In this document: positions 37,501-45,477 of the stretch, piece after piece | How positions within the stretch are numbered: position 1 is the first letter of the stretch | Layout: every line of letters begins with the position of its first letter | Assembly: GCF_000422785.1 (NCBI RefSeq) | Contig: NZ_AUGS01000001.1 | Span: 248,001-312,000 of the forward strand | Reading direction: 5' to 3' | Source: Pseudovibrio exalbescens DSM 16456 | GTDB taxonomy: Bacteria; Pseudomonadota; Alphaproteobacteria; Rhizobiales; Stappiaceae | DNA length: 64,000 nucleotides | Program-made: the position numbers and the translations under genes | The notes under the pieces: model-generated | The model's database searches: none | Told to the model about the DNA's origin: nothing | What the model saw: the letters and a program-made list of their open reading frames with translations, nothing else

Positions 37501-38464
37501 GGACAGCTCTCAGGTTAATAATGATGATGTGGAACGTAGACCCGCAGCCGTTTTGATAGCGGGCCCTACGGCAAGCGGCAAGACCTCTTTGGCTATTGAC
37601 GTCGCAAGAGATCTGAACACCTGCATCATCAATGCGGATTCCATGCAGATCTACAAGGAGCTGCATATCCTTAGTGCCCGCCCATCCAAAGAAGAAGAGC
37701 GCCGAGCTCCTCACAAACTGTTTGGATACGTTTCCTTGGTGGAACCTTACAGCGTGATGCGTTGGTTGTCCGACTTCGAAAAGTGTTTCAGACAAGTACA
37801 GACCGAGGGCAAGCCAGTCGTTGTGGTTGGGGGGACTGGGCTGTATTTCAAGGCGTTGACCGAGGGCTTTTCGCACCTGCCTGACATCCCGGAGGATGTT
37901 CGCTGCAGGTGGCGAGAGGCGGGATTGCAGCAACCCTCTGAAATTTTGCATGAGCGGCTGGCTGAAGTGGATCCTGTTGTAGCAGCTCGGCTGGAGCCGG
38001 GCGATACACAACGCATTGTGCGGGCGCTTGAAGTGATTGAGGGGACAGGCCAATCATTGGCTTATTGGCAGCAGAAACGAACACCGGCGCTGGTTCCCTT
38101 CGAGCAGACCATTGGTGTGGTGCTGGATCCACCACGTGCCGCCTTACACGAGCGCATTCATCAACGGTTTGACGCCATGATGGACAGCGGTGCGATGGAG
38201 GAGGCGATTGCGGTCCATGAACGCCAGTTTGATCCTTCGTTGACGGGGATGAAGGCTATCGGGCTGCGACAACTGATCAGTGCTCACTTGGGGGAGGAAA
38301 GTGTTGAAGGCGCAATTGAGAAGGCCAAGACAGAAACCCGCCGTTACGCCAAACGCCAGACAACCTTTTTCCGTGGCCAACTGACAAAGTGGCAGCGCAT
38401 CAATCCGCTGAATGAGGCGGAGGTGACAACCTTCCGCCAGCAGGTGAGGCAGCGCTTCTTGTAG
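37499..38464 (+). CDS. miaA: tRNA dimethylallyltransferase MiaA
   Basis: MiaA isopentenylates A37 of tRNAs reading UNN codons. The product (321 aa from 37499) has the P-loop GPTASGKT, the INADSMQIYKEL and SARPSKEEERRAPHKLFG tRNA/substrate motifs, VVVGGTGLYFKAL, and the C-terminal RRYAKRQTTFFRGQL. The start is uncertain: ATG 37499 has its AAAGGA box only one base away, ATG 37478 has weak spacing, and a GTG at 37529 is also in frame. With any of these starts the gene begins inside or next to the serB start. Confidence 0.93.
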   Translation: MDSSQVNNDDVERRPAAVLIAGPTASGKTSLAIDVARDLNTCIINADSMQIYKELHILSARPSKEEERRAPHKLFGYVSLVEPYSVMRWLSDFEKCFRQVQTEGKPVVVVGGTGLYFKALTEGFSHLPDIPEDVRCRWREAGLQQPSEILHERLAEVDPVVAARLEPGDTQRIVRALEVIEGTGQSLAYWQQKRTPALVPFEQTIGVVLDPPRAALHERIHQRFDAMMDSGAMEEAIAVHERQFDPSLTGMKAIGLRQLISAHLGEESVEGAIEKAKTETRRYAKRQTTFFRGQLTKWQRINPLNEAEVTTFRQQVRQRFL

Positions 38465-38589
38465 AGCAATTCGGCGGCAATGAGGCATGGTTTAGAGTGT
38501 CAAGAAAAAAACTTTAGATTTGGCCGCGAAATCGATGAATATTTGAGGTGACAGACGCGGTTAAGTTGAGTAAAAGAACCCCACTCTCC

Positions 38590-38740
38590 AAAGGTTATGT
38601 GGCCTAACCTTTTGAAAATGCTAAAGAAAGCATAATTCCGACAGTTTATGTTTCGATGCGGCGGAGCTGACGCTCCCGATTTTGGGCTGGCGCGTGTGTT
38701 CACTGCGCTGGCCCAAATCGTTTTTGGGGCTTAATGCCCT
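38590..38740 (+). ncRNA. Candidate small RNA or structured 3' region with terminator
   Basis: The stretch between miaA and the next gene holds a run of compact stem-loops in one orientation: 38590-38612 (8 bp), 38618-38633 (5 bp), 38663-38676 (5 bp), then a 16-bp, single-bulge stem at 38677-38720 followed by T5, and a small GGGC/GCCC hairpin at 38727-38739. The last long hairpin is a very good intrinsic terminator. It is 210 bp after the miaA stop, which is far for a gene terminator, so a separate sRNA ending near 38725 is possible. No promoter could be assigned with confidence. Confidence 0.5.
38677..38725 (+). terminator. Intrinsic terminator downstream of miaA
   Basis: The arms 38677-38693 and 38705-38720 form a 16-bp stem with one bulged T (38683) and two GU pairs, an 11-nt loop and a T5 tail. 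It terminates either miaA transcripts or the candidate sRNA. Confidence 0.8.
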
Positions 38741-38806
38741 TACCTTAAAGTAATCAAAGTGTCGGCCTTTTTTCATCTCATTCCAGCGGTACCTCTATCG
38801 CCGTCG

Positions 38807-38872
38807 CCGAGACATACCCCCAAACCCCCATCGTCTCGGAGGCAGGAAAAAGAAGTCGTGCAAGAAACGACT
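38807..38872 (+). promoter_or_regulatory. Two stem-loops in the leader of the GNAT gene
   Basis: One hairpin, CCGAGAC/GTCTCGG (38807-38813 with 38833-38839), has a 19-nt C-rich loop. A second, AGTCGT/ACGACT (38854-38859 with 38867-38872), lies just ahead of the AAAGGAGG ribosome-binding site of the GNAT gene. They could modulate translation of that gene; no known riboswitch class was recognised. Confidence 0.35.
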
Positions 38873-38897
38873 CTCTGAAGCCAAAGGAGGCATCCCT

Positions 38898-39434
38898 ATG
38901 GTGAGTACCTACCTACTCGAAACTGAAAGGTTACGAGCTCGGAGCTTCGCCAAGCAGGATTTGCAAGAACTTCAGGAACTTCACAAGGATCCAGAGGTAA
39001 ACCGGTATCTAACCCCCAAGGGCGCGTGGGATTTGACCGCCTGTCGTGCCAGACTTTCCGAATTCATTAATCAACACAAGAAATACGGATTTGGGATTTG
39101 GCGCCTGGAAAACCACAGTGGCCAGTTTGTCGGCTGGGCCGGATTTGCGCTCTTTGAAGAAACAGCCGAGGTGGAATTGCAGTATGCATTTCGTCAACCC
39201 CTCTGGGGAATTGGCCTTGGCACGGAAATCACACGTCACCTGACCGAGTGGTTTTTTGAGAATACCTACTACACCCATCTGATTGCACGGGTTCACCCGG
39301 ATAATCTTCCGGTGAAGCTTGTTTTGATGCGGGAAGGCTTGCATTACCGCGAGACCCGGAGTGTGGAGGGCGAGGCTCAGGAGATTTATCAGGTTCTGAG
39401 CCCATCTTGCCGACGGCTTGCGCTATCGGCATGA
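38898..39434 (+). CDS. GNAT N-acetyltransferase (RimJ/RimL type)
   Basis: The 178-aa protein starts VSTYLLETERLRARSFAKQDL and has YLTPKGAW, then FVGWAGFALFEETAEVELQYAF and the acetyl-CoA loop QPLWGIGLGTEITRHL, and ends with ARVHPDNLPVKLVLMREGLHY. This is the pattern of RimJ/RimL-like acetyltransferases acting on protein N-termini or small amines; the substrate is unknown. It has a perfect AAAGGAGG ribosome-binding site and a structured leader. Confidence 0.88.
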   Translation: MVSTYLLETERLRARSFAKQDLQELQELHKDPEVNRYLTPKGAWDLTACRARLSEFINQHKKYGFGIWRLENHSGQFVGWAGFALFEETAEVELQYAFRQPLWGIGLGTEITRHLTEWFFENTYYTHLIARVHPDNLPVKLVLMREGLHYRETRSVEGEAQEIYQVLSPSCRRLALSA

Positions 39435-39460
39435 TCCATTCCTGCATGCCTTGAACAATG

Positions 39461-39500
39461 AAAGGGCCCCGTTCTGACGAGCGGGGCCCTTTGCTTTTAT
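39461..39500 (-). terminator. Bidirectional terminator between GNAT and leuA
   Basis: The 11-bp GC-rich stem (39461-39471 with 39482-39492) encloses a 10-nt loop. On the plus strand it is followed by TTTGCTTTTATT; on the minus strand the flanking TTTCATTG is a weaker T-tract. It closes both the GNAT gene and leuA. Confidence 0.85.
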
Positions 39501-39528
39501 TACAGGAATTTGCCCTGGTGGAAGCAGG

Positions 39529-41085
39529 CTAGCTGGCGATTGCGTCTTCCACGTTGACGACACGCTGAGAACGCAGCGCCAATTTGTTGAGTGCTGCCAC
39601 ATAGGCGCGGGCAGATGCGACCAACGTATCGGTATCAGCGCCCTTGCCGGTGGCGATTTTGCCGCCATCCTCGAGGCGCACAGAGACCTCCGCTTGAGCG
39701 TCGGTACCTTCCGTCACTGCATTCACCTGATACAATTGCAGGGTGGCTTCATGGGGCCAAATGCTCTTGATCGCGTTGAATGTAGCATCGACCGGACCGT
39801 CGCCTGTGGCCTCGCGCGTTTCATGAGTGCCGTTGATGTCCATGGTCAGGATGGCTTTCTGTGGCCCGCCTGTTCCTGCGATGACCGTCAGCGCGATTAC
39901 CTTGACGTTTTCACCCTGGATGGCAATTTCGTCCTCAACCAGAGCTTCAATGTCTTCGTCATAGACGTTCTTCTTGCGATCAGCCAGTTCCTTGAAACGA
40001 CGGAAGGCTTCCTGCAACGCATTGTCACCCAGTTGGTAGCCCAACTCGGCCAGCTTGTCTTTGAAGGCGTGACGTCCGGAGTGCTTGCCCATAACCAATG
40101 AGGTGGCACGAACGCCCACATCCTCTGGCCGCATGATTTCATAGGTTTCGGCGTTCTTCAGCATGCCATCCTGATGGATGCCGCTTTCATGCGCGAACGC
40201 GTTTTTGCCCACGATGGCCTTGTTGTATTGCACCGGAAACGAGGAAACTGCAGAAACCAGCTTGGACGCGCGGGTCAGATACACCGGATCAACCTTGCTG
40301 TCATAAGGCATCACGTCGTTACGTGTGCGCAGCGCCATAACCACTTCTTCGAGTGCTGCATTGCCGGCACGCTCTCCCAGCCCATTGATCGTGCATTCGA
40401 TCTGACGCGCTCCACCGGCGACGCCTGCCAGTGAGTTGGCGACTGCCAGACCCAGATCGTCGTGACAATGGACAGAGAATACGGCCTTGTCCGCATTTGG
40501 AACCGTGCCACGGATCTGCTCAAACATTTCACGGTATTCATGTGGCACAGCGTAGCCCACTGTGTCCGGCAGGTTGATGGTTGTTGCTCCGGCCTCAATG
40601 GCGGCTTCCACGCACCGACACAGATAGTCTATAGGGGTGCGCGTTGCATCCATGGCCGACCATTCAACGTCATCAATGAGGTTTCGTGCCTGTGTCACCG
40701 TCGCCTTGATGATGTCCAGCACCTCTTCCTCGCTCTTGTTCATTTGATGACGCAGATGAATGGGAGAGGTGGAGACAAAAGTGTGAATGCGTCCACGGTT
40801 GGCGTGCTTGACTGCTTCGCCTGCGCGGTCGATATCTGCCGGAATGGCGCGGGCCAATCCGGCAATGACGGCGTTTTTGGAGCGTTTCGCAATTTCGCAA
40901 ACCGCTTCAAAGTCGCCGTTGGAGGCAATTGGAAAACCGGCCTCGATGATGTCGACACCCATGGTGTCCAGAATTTCAGCGACCTGCAGCTTTTCTTCCA
41001 GTGTCATTGAGGCGCCGGGAGATTGCTCGCCGTCGCGCAATGTGGTGTCAAAGATTACTACCTGGTCGTGTGATGCAGCTGACAT
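39529..41085 (-). CDS. leuA: 2-isopropylmalate synthase LeuA
   Basis: LeuA condenses 2-oxoisovalerate with acetyl-CoA, the first committed step to leucine. The 518-aa product has the catalytic DTTLRDGEQSPGASMT start, the HCHDDLGLAVANSLAG metal motif, NGLGERAGNAALEEV and the HESGIHQDG segment. A C-terminal regulatory (leucine-binding) domain spans about 390-510 and includes VIAGTGGPQKAILTM. A leucine-rich leader peptide upstream suggests attenuation control. Confidence 0.97.
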   Translation of the reverse strand: MSAASHDQVVIFDTTLRDGEQSPGASMTLEEKLQVAEILDTMGVDIIEAGFPIASNGDFEAVCEIAKRSKNAVIAGLARAIPADIDRAGEAVKHANRGRIHTFVSTSPIHLRHQMNKSEEEVLDIIKATVTQARNLIDDVEWSAMDATRTPIDYLCRCVEAAIEAGATTINLPDTVGYAVPHEYREMFEQIRGTVPNADKAVFSVHCHDDLGLAVANSLAGVAGGARQIECTINGLGERAGNAALEEVVMALRTRNDVMPYDSKVDPVYLTRASKLVSAVSSFPVQYNKAIVGKNAFAHESGIHQDGMLKNAETYEIMRPEDVGVRATSLVMGKHSGRHAFKDKLAELGYQLGDNALQEAFRRFKELADRKKNVYDEDIEALVEDEIAIQGENVKVIALTVIAGTGGPQKAILTMDINGTHETREATGDGPVDATFNAIKSIWPHEATLQLYQVNAVTEGTDAQAEVSVRLEDGGKIATGKGADTDTLVASARAYVAALNKLALRSQRVVNVEDAIAS

Positions 41086-41234
41086 GATGTGTCCTTCCCT
41101 CGTCCCCGTGTCGGGGCTGCCCTCTGAAGGTCCACCTGGTTGTTTTTGGATTGTGCGTCAGGGGACCGAATTACAAGATCTTCGTATGGTGACAAATCCC
41201 CTAAGAGCCCGCTCTGATACGGAGCCGCCGACGC

Positions 41235-41330
41235 TCAGGGGCATCTAAGTAGTAGAAGATCCATAGATAGAAGGCCGCCGCGAAGGCTCGCGTCGTTTGC
41301 TGCAATCAGATTGTCGCTTACGGCGATCAT
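41235..41330 (-). CDS. Leucine-rich leader peptide of leuA
   Basis: This 31-codon ORF on the minus strand starts MIAVSDNLIA and contains a dense leucine cluster, LLSMDLLLLR, just before its stop; the four-Leu run is encoded by CTT CTA CTA CTT. The stop is 150 bp upstream of leuA. Directly after the Leu cluster the transcript can fold a long stem in which CCCCTGAGC pairs with GCTCTTAGGGG; the first arm overlaps the end of the peptide. That is the geometry of ribosome-mediated attenuation: stalling at Leu codons would block this arm. No clear U-tract follows, so the terminator element is unresolved. Confidence 0.65.
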   Translation of the reverse strand: MIAVSDNLIAANDASLRGGLLSMDLLLLRCP

Positions 41331-41518
41331 CTGTTTTCTCTGCCTTCTATAAGTATGTCCGCAATGACTGCGGAGTGGTCAAGACTGCGGGTTGTTTGGA
41401 ATGTATACCAAAAAATCCAGATATAGTGGTAGCTGATCCGGTTGCGTCTGGCAAGTTCCTTACCAGACCGAAACACTCTGAAATTCTCTCAATAAATCGT
41501 CTAGTATGTCTCACGAAC

Positions 41519-42430
41519 TCAACAAAAAAGCTCTCCGCGAGCAATCAGGACGGCTTGTCCTCCGATCCGTTGTGCTCTGATTTGTTTGCCCTCAATGTCC
41601 AGTTCCAGATCGATTACTGAAGGCCGCCCCATCTGAAAGCCTTGCTCGATAGTAAAGTGGTGTGTGCCGTCAAGGGGTTCATCGAACGCATGTACGACGC
41701 CGCCGAATGCGGCAGCAGCCGAGCCGGTTGCTGCATCCTCCCAGATTTGCTCATCATTGGAGAACATTCTGGCCTGAAAAGATGCCGTCGCCGTTTCAGT
41801 TTCGCGGCAGTATATGTAAACAGCGTTGTGGTCTAGGTTTCCGAAGGCTGCTTCCCAGTGAGACGGATCAGGGCTTACCATCTTGAGCACAGAAAGGTCT
41901 CGAACGGGCACGAAAGCAAAGTGATTACCTGCTGTCATCGTGGTCGGATGGTGGTTTTCAAAACCAATTTCGGTTGGTTCGATGCCCAGACACAGAGCAA
42001 TACTCTCAGTGGTTCCCATCGGGGCTGATGGTCGGGGTAGGGACGGCACATCAAACTCAGCAAAGCCGGCTGCACCTTGTTTCAGGACAACGCCGCACCG
42101 TACCGTGCCCAAGGTTTCTTCCAGTACAACAACCGAGTCCTGTTCAGGGGCGTCATTGCCAAACCGTTCAAGACTCAGGAAAACCGCGGCTCCGACGGTC
42201 GGGTGTCCGGCAAATGGAAGTTCTTGAAAGGGCGTGAAGATTCGCAGTTTTGCTGAGTGAGCGGGGTTCTCAGGTGGCAGCAAAAAAACCGTTTCTGACA
42301 GATTGAACTCCCGTGCAAGTGCCTGCATTTCCTCATCGGAAAGCCCGTTACAGTCCTGAACAATGGCGAGTTGGTTGCCTTCAAGTGGCTTGTTTGTAAA
42401 AACATCCAACAGGGCGTAGCGGCGGCTCAT
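41519..42430 (-). CDS. PhzF family protein (phenazine biosynthesis-like isomerase fold)
   Basis: The 303-aa protein has the PhzF layout of two similar halves: MSRRYALLDVFTNKPLEGNQLAIVQ, then the catalytic-type Glu in EFNLSETVFLLPP, ELPFAGHPTVGAAVFL, and in the second half WEDAATGSAAAAFGGVV. Most PhzF-like proteins outside phenazine clusters are isomerases or epimerases of unknown substrate, and no phenazine genes are near. Confidence 0.9.
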   Translation of the reverse strand: MSRRYALLDVFTNKPLEGNQLAIVQDCNGLSDEEMQALAREFNLSETVFLLPPENPAHSAKLRIFTPFQELPFAGHPTVGAAVFLSLERFGNDAPEQDSVVVLEETLGTVRCGVVLKQGAAGFAEFDVPSLPRPSAPMGTTESIALCLGIEPTEIGFENHHPTTMTAGNHFAFVPVRDLSVLKMVSPDPSHWEAAFGNLDHNAVYIYCRETETATASFQARMFSNDEQIWEDAATGSAAAAFGGVVHAFDEPLDGTHHFTIEQGFQMGRPSVIDLELDIEGKQIRAQRIGGQAVLIARGELFC

Positions 42431-42465
42431 GCAGTTTTTCTCCCTCGCGTTTTTGCATTAAATGG

Positions 42466-43668
42466 TCAGCCTATCGTGCAGTCCCGTGAGATGGCCAGTC
42501 CCGATTTAGTCGATGATCGATTGAGCAGGGTTTTAACAATACTTGCCGCGTAGGGGGGAACAACATGATTGCGCAGAGCTTCTGGTATGCGGGCTAGGAT
42601 GACATCATCGAGTTCCGGGAACTCGAGGGTTTTGTTGTGGTTCAAAATGGCAGTGCGTATGTCCTCGCTGGCCATCGGCACAACGTATTCCTGCGCCACA
42701 CATACGCGTGGGCCGTCTGATATCAAAAACAGGCGGCCGGGTTCCACAGTGTTCGGGGAAATGCCCGTTTCCTCTTGCAGTTCGCGGCGAATTGAGCCCA
42801 AGACATCTATGGTGCCGTCTGTCTGCAGATCCTGTTCATCCAGATTGCCACCAGGAAAGTAAACCTGTCCGCCTGTTGAAGTGTGAGAGGCCATTTGACC
42901 CAAAATGACAGTCCCGTCTTGTGAGCGAAGCGCGGCACATCCGAAAACATTTTTCACCGTGATGTCAGGGTAGCCCCAATCCCGCCATGCCAAGAAACTG
43001 GCGTATTGACAGCGTGAAAACTCAGCGGTCAGGAGGCCGTTATCGGTCGTCAGTCTCAAAGCTTTAAATACGGTGCCATTCCATGACTTGGGTTTTTCGG
43101 CCAGAACCTTTTGCCAATGGGTTGCGATTGCCGATTTGTGGTCGTTTTCGAATGCCCACTCTGCCTCTAACAGTTTAAGGTTGAGGCCGTTGAGTACCTG
43201 AACCTCAGGCATAACTGGCTTTTCCATGATGTGCAGATTGCCAGTGTTCTGAAACGCACTTGGTCTTTGCTGCGTCGTGGCGAACCCGTGTGCCTGATAA
43301 AACCCGACGGCATGGGGATCGGACTCCAGTCGTAGACGACTAGCACGGGCAGTCTTGGCGTCTTCCAGTACAACTTCAAGCAACCAGGAGCCGATGCCGG
43401 TTCGCATCTGCATGGGTTCTACGAACAGATGGTCCAGTACATAGGCACCGCAGTCCTCCAGATGCCCCGTTGCAAATCCTGCAATCTGGTCAGCCCGCAT
43501 GGCTATGAAAGCTCTACCCTGCATGATTTCACGGGAAGAAATCGCCCAGTCCGCGCGAAACTGGGCCATGTCGCTTTCCTGATAACCCCACGAGGCTTTT
43601 GAGCGATGCATCAACTCTGTCAGAAAAGGAGCATCAGTTACGTCGGCGCGTCTGATGAAAGGGTGCAT
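42466..43668 (-). CDS. Fusion of GNAT acetyltransferase and Nudix hydrolase
   Basis: This single 400-aa frame has two enzyme domains. Residues 1-150 form a GNAT domain (FIRRADVTDAPFLTELM, AYVLDHLFVEPMQMRTGIGSWLLEVVL, AVGFYQAHGFATT). Residues of about 230-385 form a Nudix hydrolase with the box beginning GGNLDEQD and ending RRELQEETGI; several residues are inserted between the Gly and the REL helix relative to the consensus. A helical linker joins them. Both activities appear intact by motif. The joint substrate is unknown. It lies 35 bp upstream of phzF on the same strand. Confidence 0.82.
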   Translation of the reverse strand: MHPFIRRADVTDAPFLTELMHRSKASWGYQESDMAQFRADWAISSREIMQGRAFIAMRADQIAGFATGHLEDCGAYVLDHLFVEPMQMRTGIGSWLLEVVLEDAKTARASRLRLESDPHAVGFYQAHGFATTQQRPSAFQNTGNLHIMEKPVMPEVQVLNGLNLKLLEAEWAFENDHKSAIATHWQKVLAEKPKSWNGTVFKALRLTTDNGLLTAEFSRCQYASFLAWRDWGYPDITVKNVFGCAALRSQDGTVILGQMASHTSTGGQVYFPGGNLDEQDLQTDGTIDVLGSIRRELQEETGISPNTVEPGRLFLISDGPRVCVAQEYVVPMASEDIRTAILNHNKTLEFPELDDVILARIPEALRNHVVPPYAASIVKTLLNRSSTKSGLAISRDCTIG

Positions 43669-43958
43669 GAGGCCTCAATTGTTTTGGCAACGGACTGTTT
43701 ATCCTGCACCTTAAAAGGCAAAGCGTGCACTGCGAAACCTCACGTTTGGGCTATCCCCTTATTAAGCGGGTCTCGCCTACAAGTCCGAAATAGATTTGGT
43801 AATAACATGCGGGACACCTAAAACGGTCACATTTGCAGCCGACAGCGGGCGGCGGTGTGGCAGGGTCCTGAAGGTTTCATTGATTGCCCGTAAACTTGGC
43901 CACATGATACGCTCGGTGTGAATTTGAAACGGCTTCGGCCGCGAAGGCAATACAGCAT

Positions 43959-45419
43959 ATGCGACTGGCCCCGATTTTCGTGTTCTGCACGGCTCTTGTC
44001 CCAATAACCGATGCGGCCCTCGCTTCATCGGACGATGGTGTTGTGCCGCTGCCTATGCCCAAAGTGGAGCCGTCTATCGCGCCCATAGGACTGGATCTGA
44101 AGATGCTCGGTCAGCCGCCTGCTGGGGAGTTACAGCAAGCGCTGGGCGACAATGCCAGAATTTTTCGATTGAGAAGTGAAGCAGCAACAAACGATGCCCA
44201 AGCAATTTTTCAGCTTGGGTTGGCCTATGAAACCGGACGCGGTGTCGAGCAGAACTATGTGAAAGCCTATGGTTATTACAAGCAAGCTCGGGACATGGGG
44301 ATTACAGCCGCATTGACCAATATCGCCGGGCTCTTGAAGTCCGGGCCGTCTTCCATGCGGGACTTGCCGAAGGCTTTCGAGTTGTTCAGTGAGGCGGCAC
44401 ACCTTGGAGACTACTGGGCTCAGAATAACCTTGGTCTTATGTATCTCAACGGAGAGGGAACGGAAAAGGATCCACAAAAAGCATTTGAATGGATCAAGGA
44501 AGCCCACAATGCGGGGCTTGCGCAGGCGACCGCCAATCTTGCCAGCTTCTATCGCCAAGGTGTTGGCACAACAAAGGATTTAAGCAAAGCACGCAGCTTG
44601 TACGAGGAGGCAGCTAGGCGTGGTGCTGGAGAGGCGCATCTCCCGTTGGGTGAGATGTTCGAATTTGGCGAAGGAGGTCCTGCGGATCTTCAGATCGCTA
44701 TAGAACACTACAAGGAAGCTGCGGAAGCTGGTGATCCGCTGGGGCTTCATTATGTAGGTACCCTTTATGAGGAAGGTGCCGGTGTTCCAAAAGACGTTTC
44801 GCTTGCGGCGAGATACTATCGCCGCGCTGCCGATCGTGGTCTGCCGCAGTCACAGTACATGTTAGGGCGTTTGTATTTGAATGGGGTGGGTGTTGAGCTG
44901 GATCCGCAGGAGGCTGTGCGGCTCTATCAAGCAGCCGCAGACCAAGGATTCGGGCAGGCGTTGAATGACCTCGGTGTCCTTTATGAGACGGGACAGATTG
45001 TTGAGAAGGACATCAAAAAGGCACTGACCTACTATGAGCTTGCTGCTGAAACCTTTCCTTTTGCGCTCACCAATCTGGGCCTTGCCTATATCAGCGGAAT
45101 GGGTGTGGAGCAGGATGTAGCAAAAGCACTTGATTACTTCGAAAAGGCTGCTGCACGCGGTGAACCACAAGGTGAGGTTTTTCTTGGCAAGATCTATCTG
45201 GAAGGCTTTGCGGTTCAACAAGACGGGGAAAAGGCAATCGCCTATCTCAAATCTGCTGCGTTGAAGGGCGACCCGGAGGCATTCCACCTTCTTGCATGGT
45301 GTTATGAAACAGGGACGTTTTTGGTCCAGGATGAGACCAAGGCCCTGGAGCTTTATCAGCTTGCCGCCGACTCGGGATTCCCGCCGGCAATAGAGGCAGT
45401 TCAGCGCTTGCGGCGTTAG
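43959..45419 (+). CDS. Secreted Sel1-repeat (TPR-like) protein
   Basis: The 486-aa protein has an N-terminal signal peptide (MRLAPIFVFCTALVPITDAALA) and about ten Sel1-like repeats of 36 residues from residue 75 to the end. Each carries a core such as A-x-x-x-LGLMYLNGEGTEKDPQKAFEW-x-x-x-A. Sel1 proteins act as scaffolds and are often in the periplasm. No enzymatic domain is visible. The partner is unknown. Confidence 0.88.
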   Translation: MRLAPIFVFCTALVPITDAALASSDDGVVPLPMPKVEPSIAPIGLDLKMLGQPPAGELQQALGDNARIFRLRSEAATNDAQAIFQLGLAYETGRGVEQNYVKAYGYYKQARDMGITAALTNIAGLLKSGPSSMRDLPKAFELFSEAAHLGDYWAQNNLGLMYLNGEGTEKDPQKAFEWIKEAHNAGLAQATANLASFYRQGVGTTKDLSKARSLYEEAARRGAGEAHLPLGEMFEFGEGGPADLQIAIEHYKEAAEAGDPLGLHYVGTLYEEGAGVPKDVSLAARYYRRAADRGLPQSQYMLGRLYLNGVGVELDPQEAVRLYQAAADQGFGQALNDLGVLYETGQIVEKDIKKALTYYELAAETFPFALTNLGLAYISGMGVEQDVAKALDYFEKAAARGEPQGEVFLGKIYLEGFAVQQDGEKAIAYLKSAALKGDPEAFHLLAWCYETGTFLVQDETKALELYQLAADSGFPPAIEAVQRLRR

Positions 45420-45477
45420 CTCGGCACAGTGTGCCTTGGGTTCGGCCGCCAATAAAACGGCAACCGAACCCTTGATG

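Noticed and set aside
38500-38703. A 67-codon minus-strand frame between miaA and GNAT
   Set aside because: It has no ribosome-binding site or family pattern and crosses several strong hairpins.
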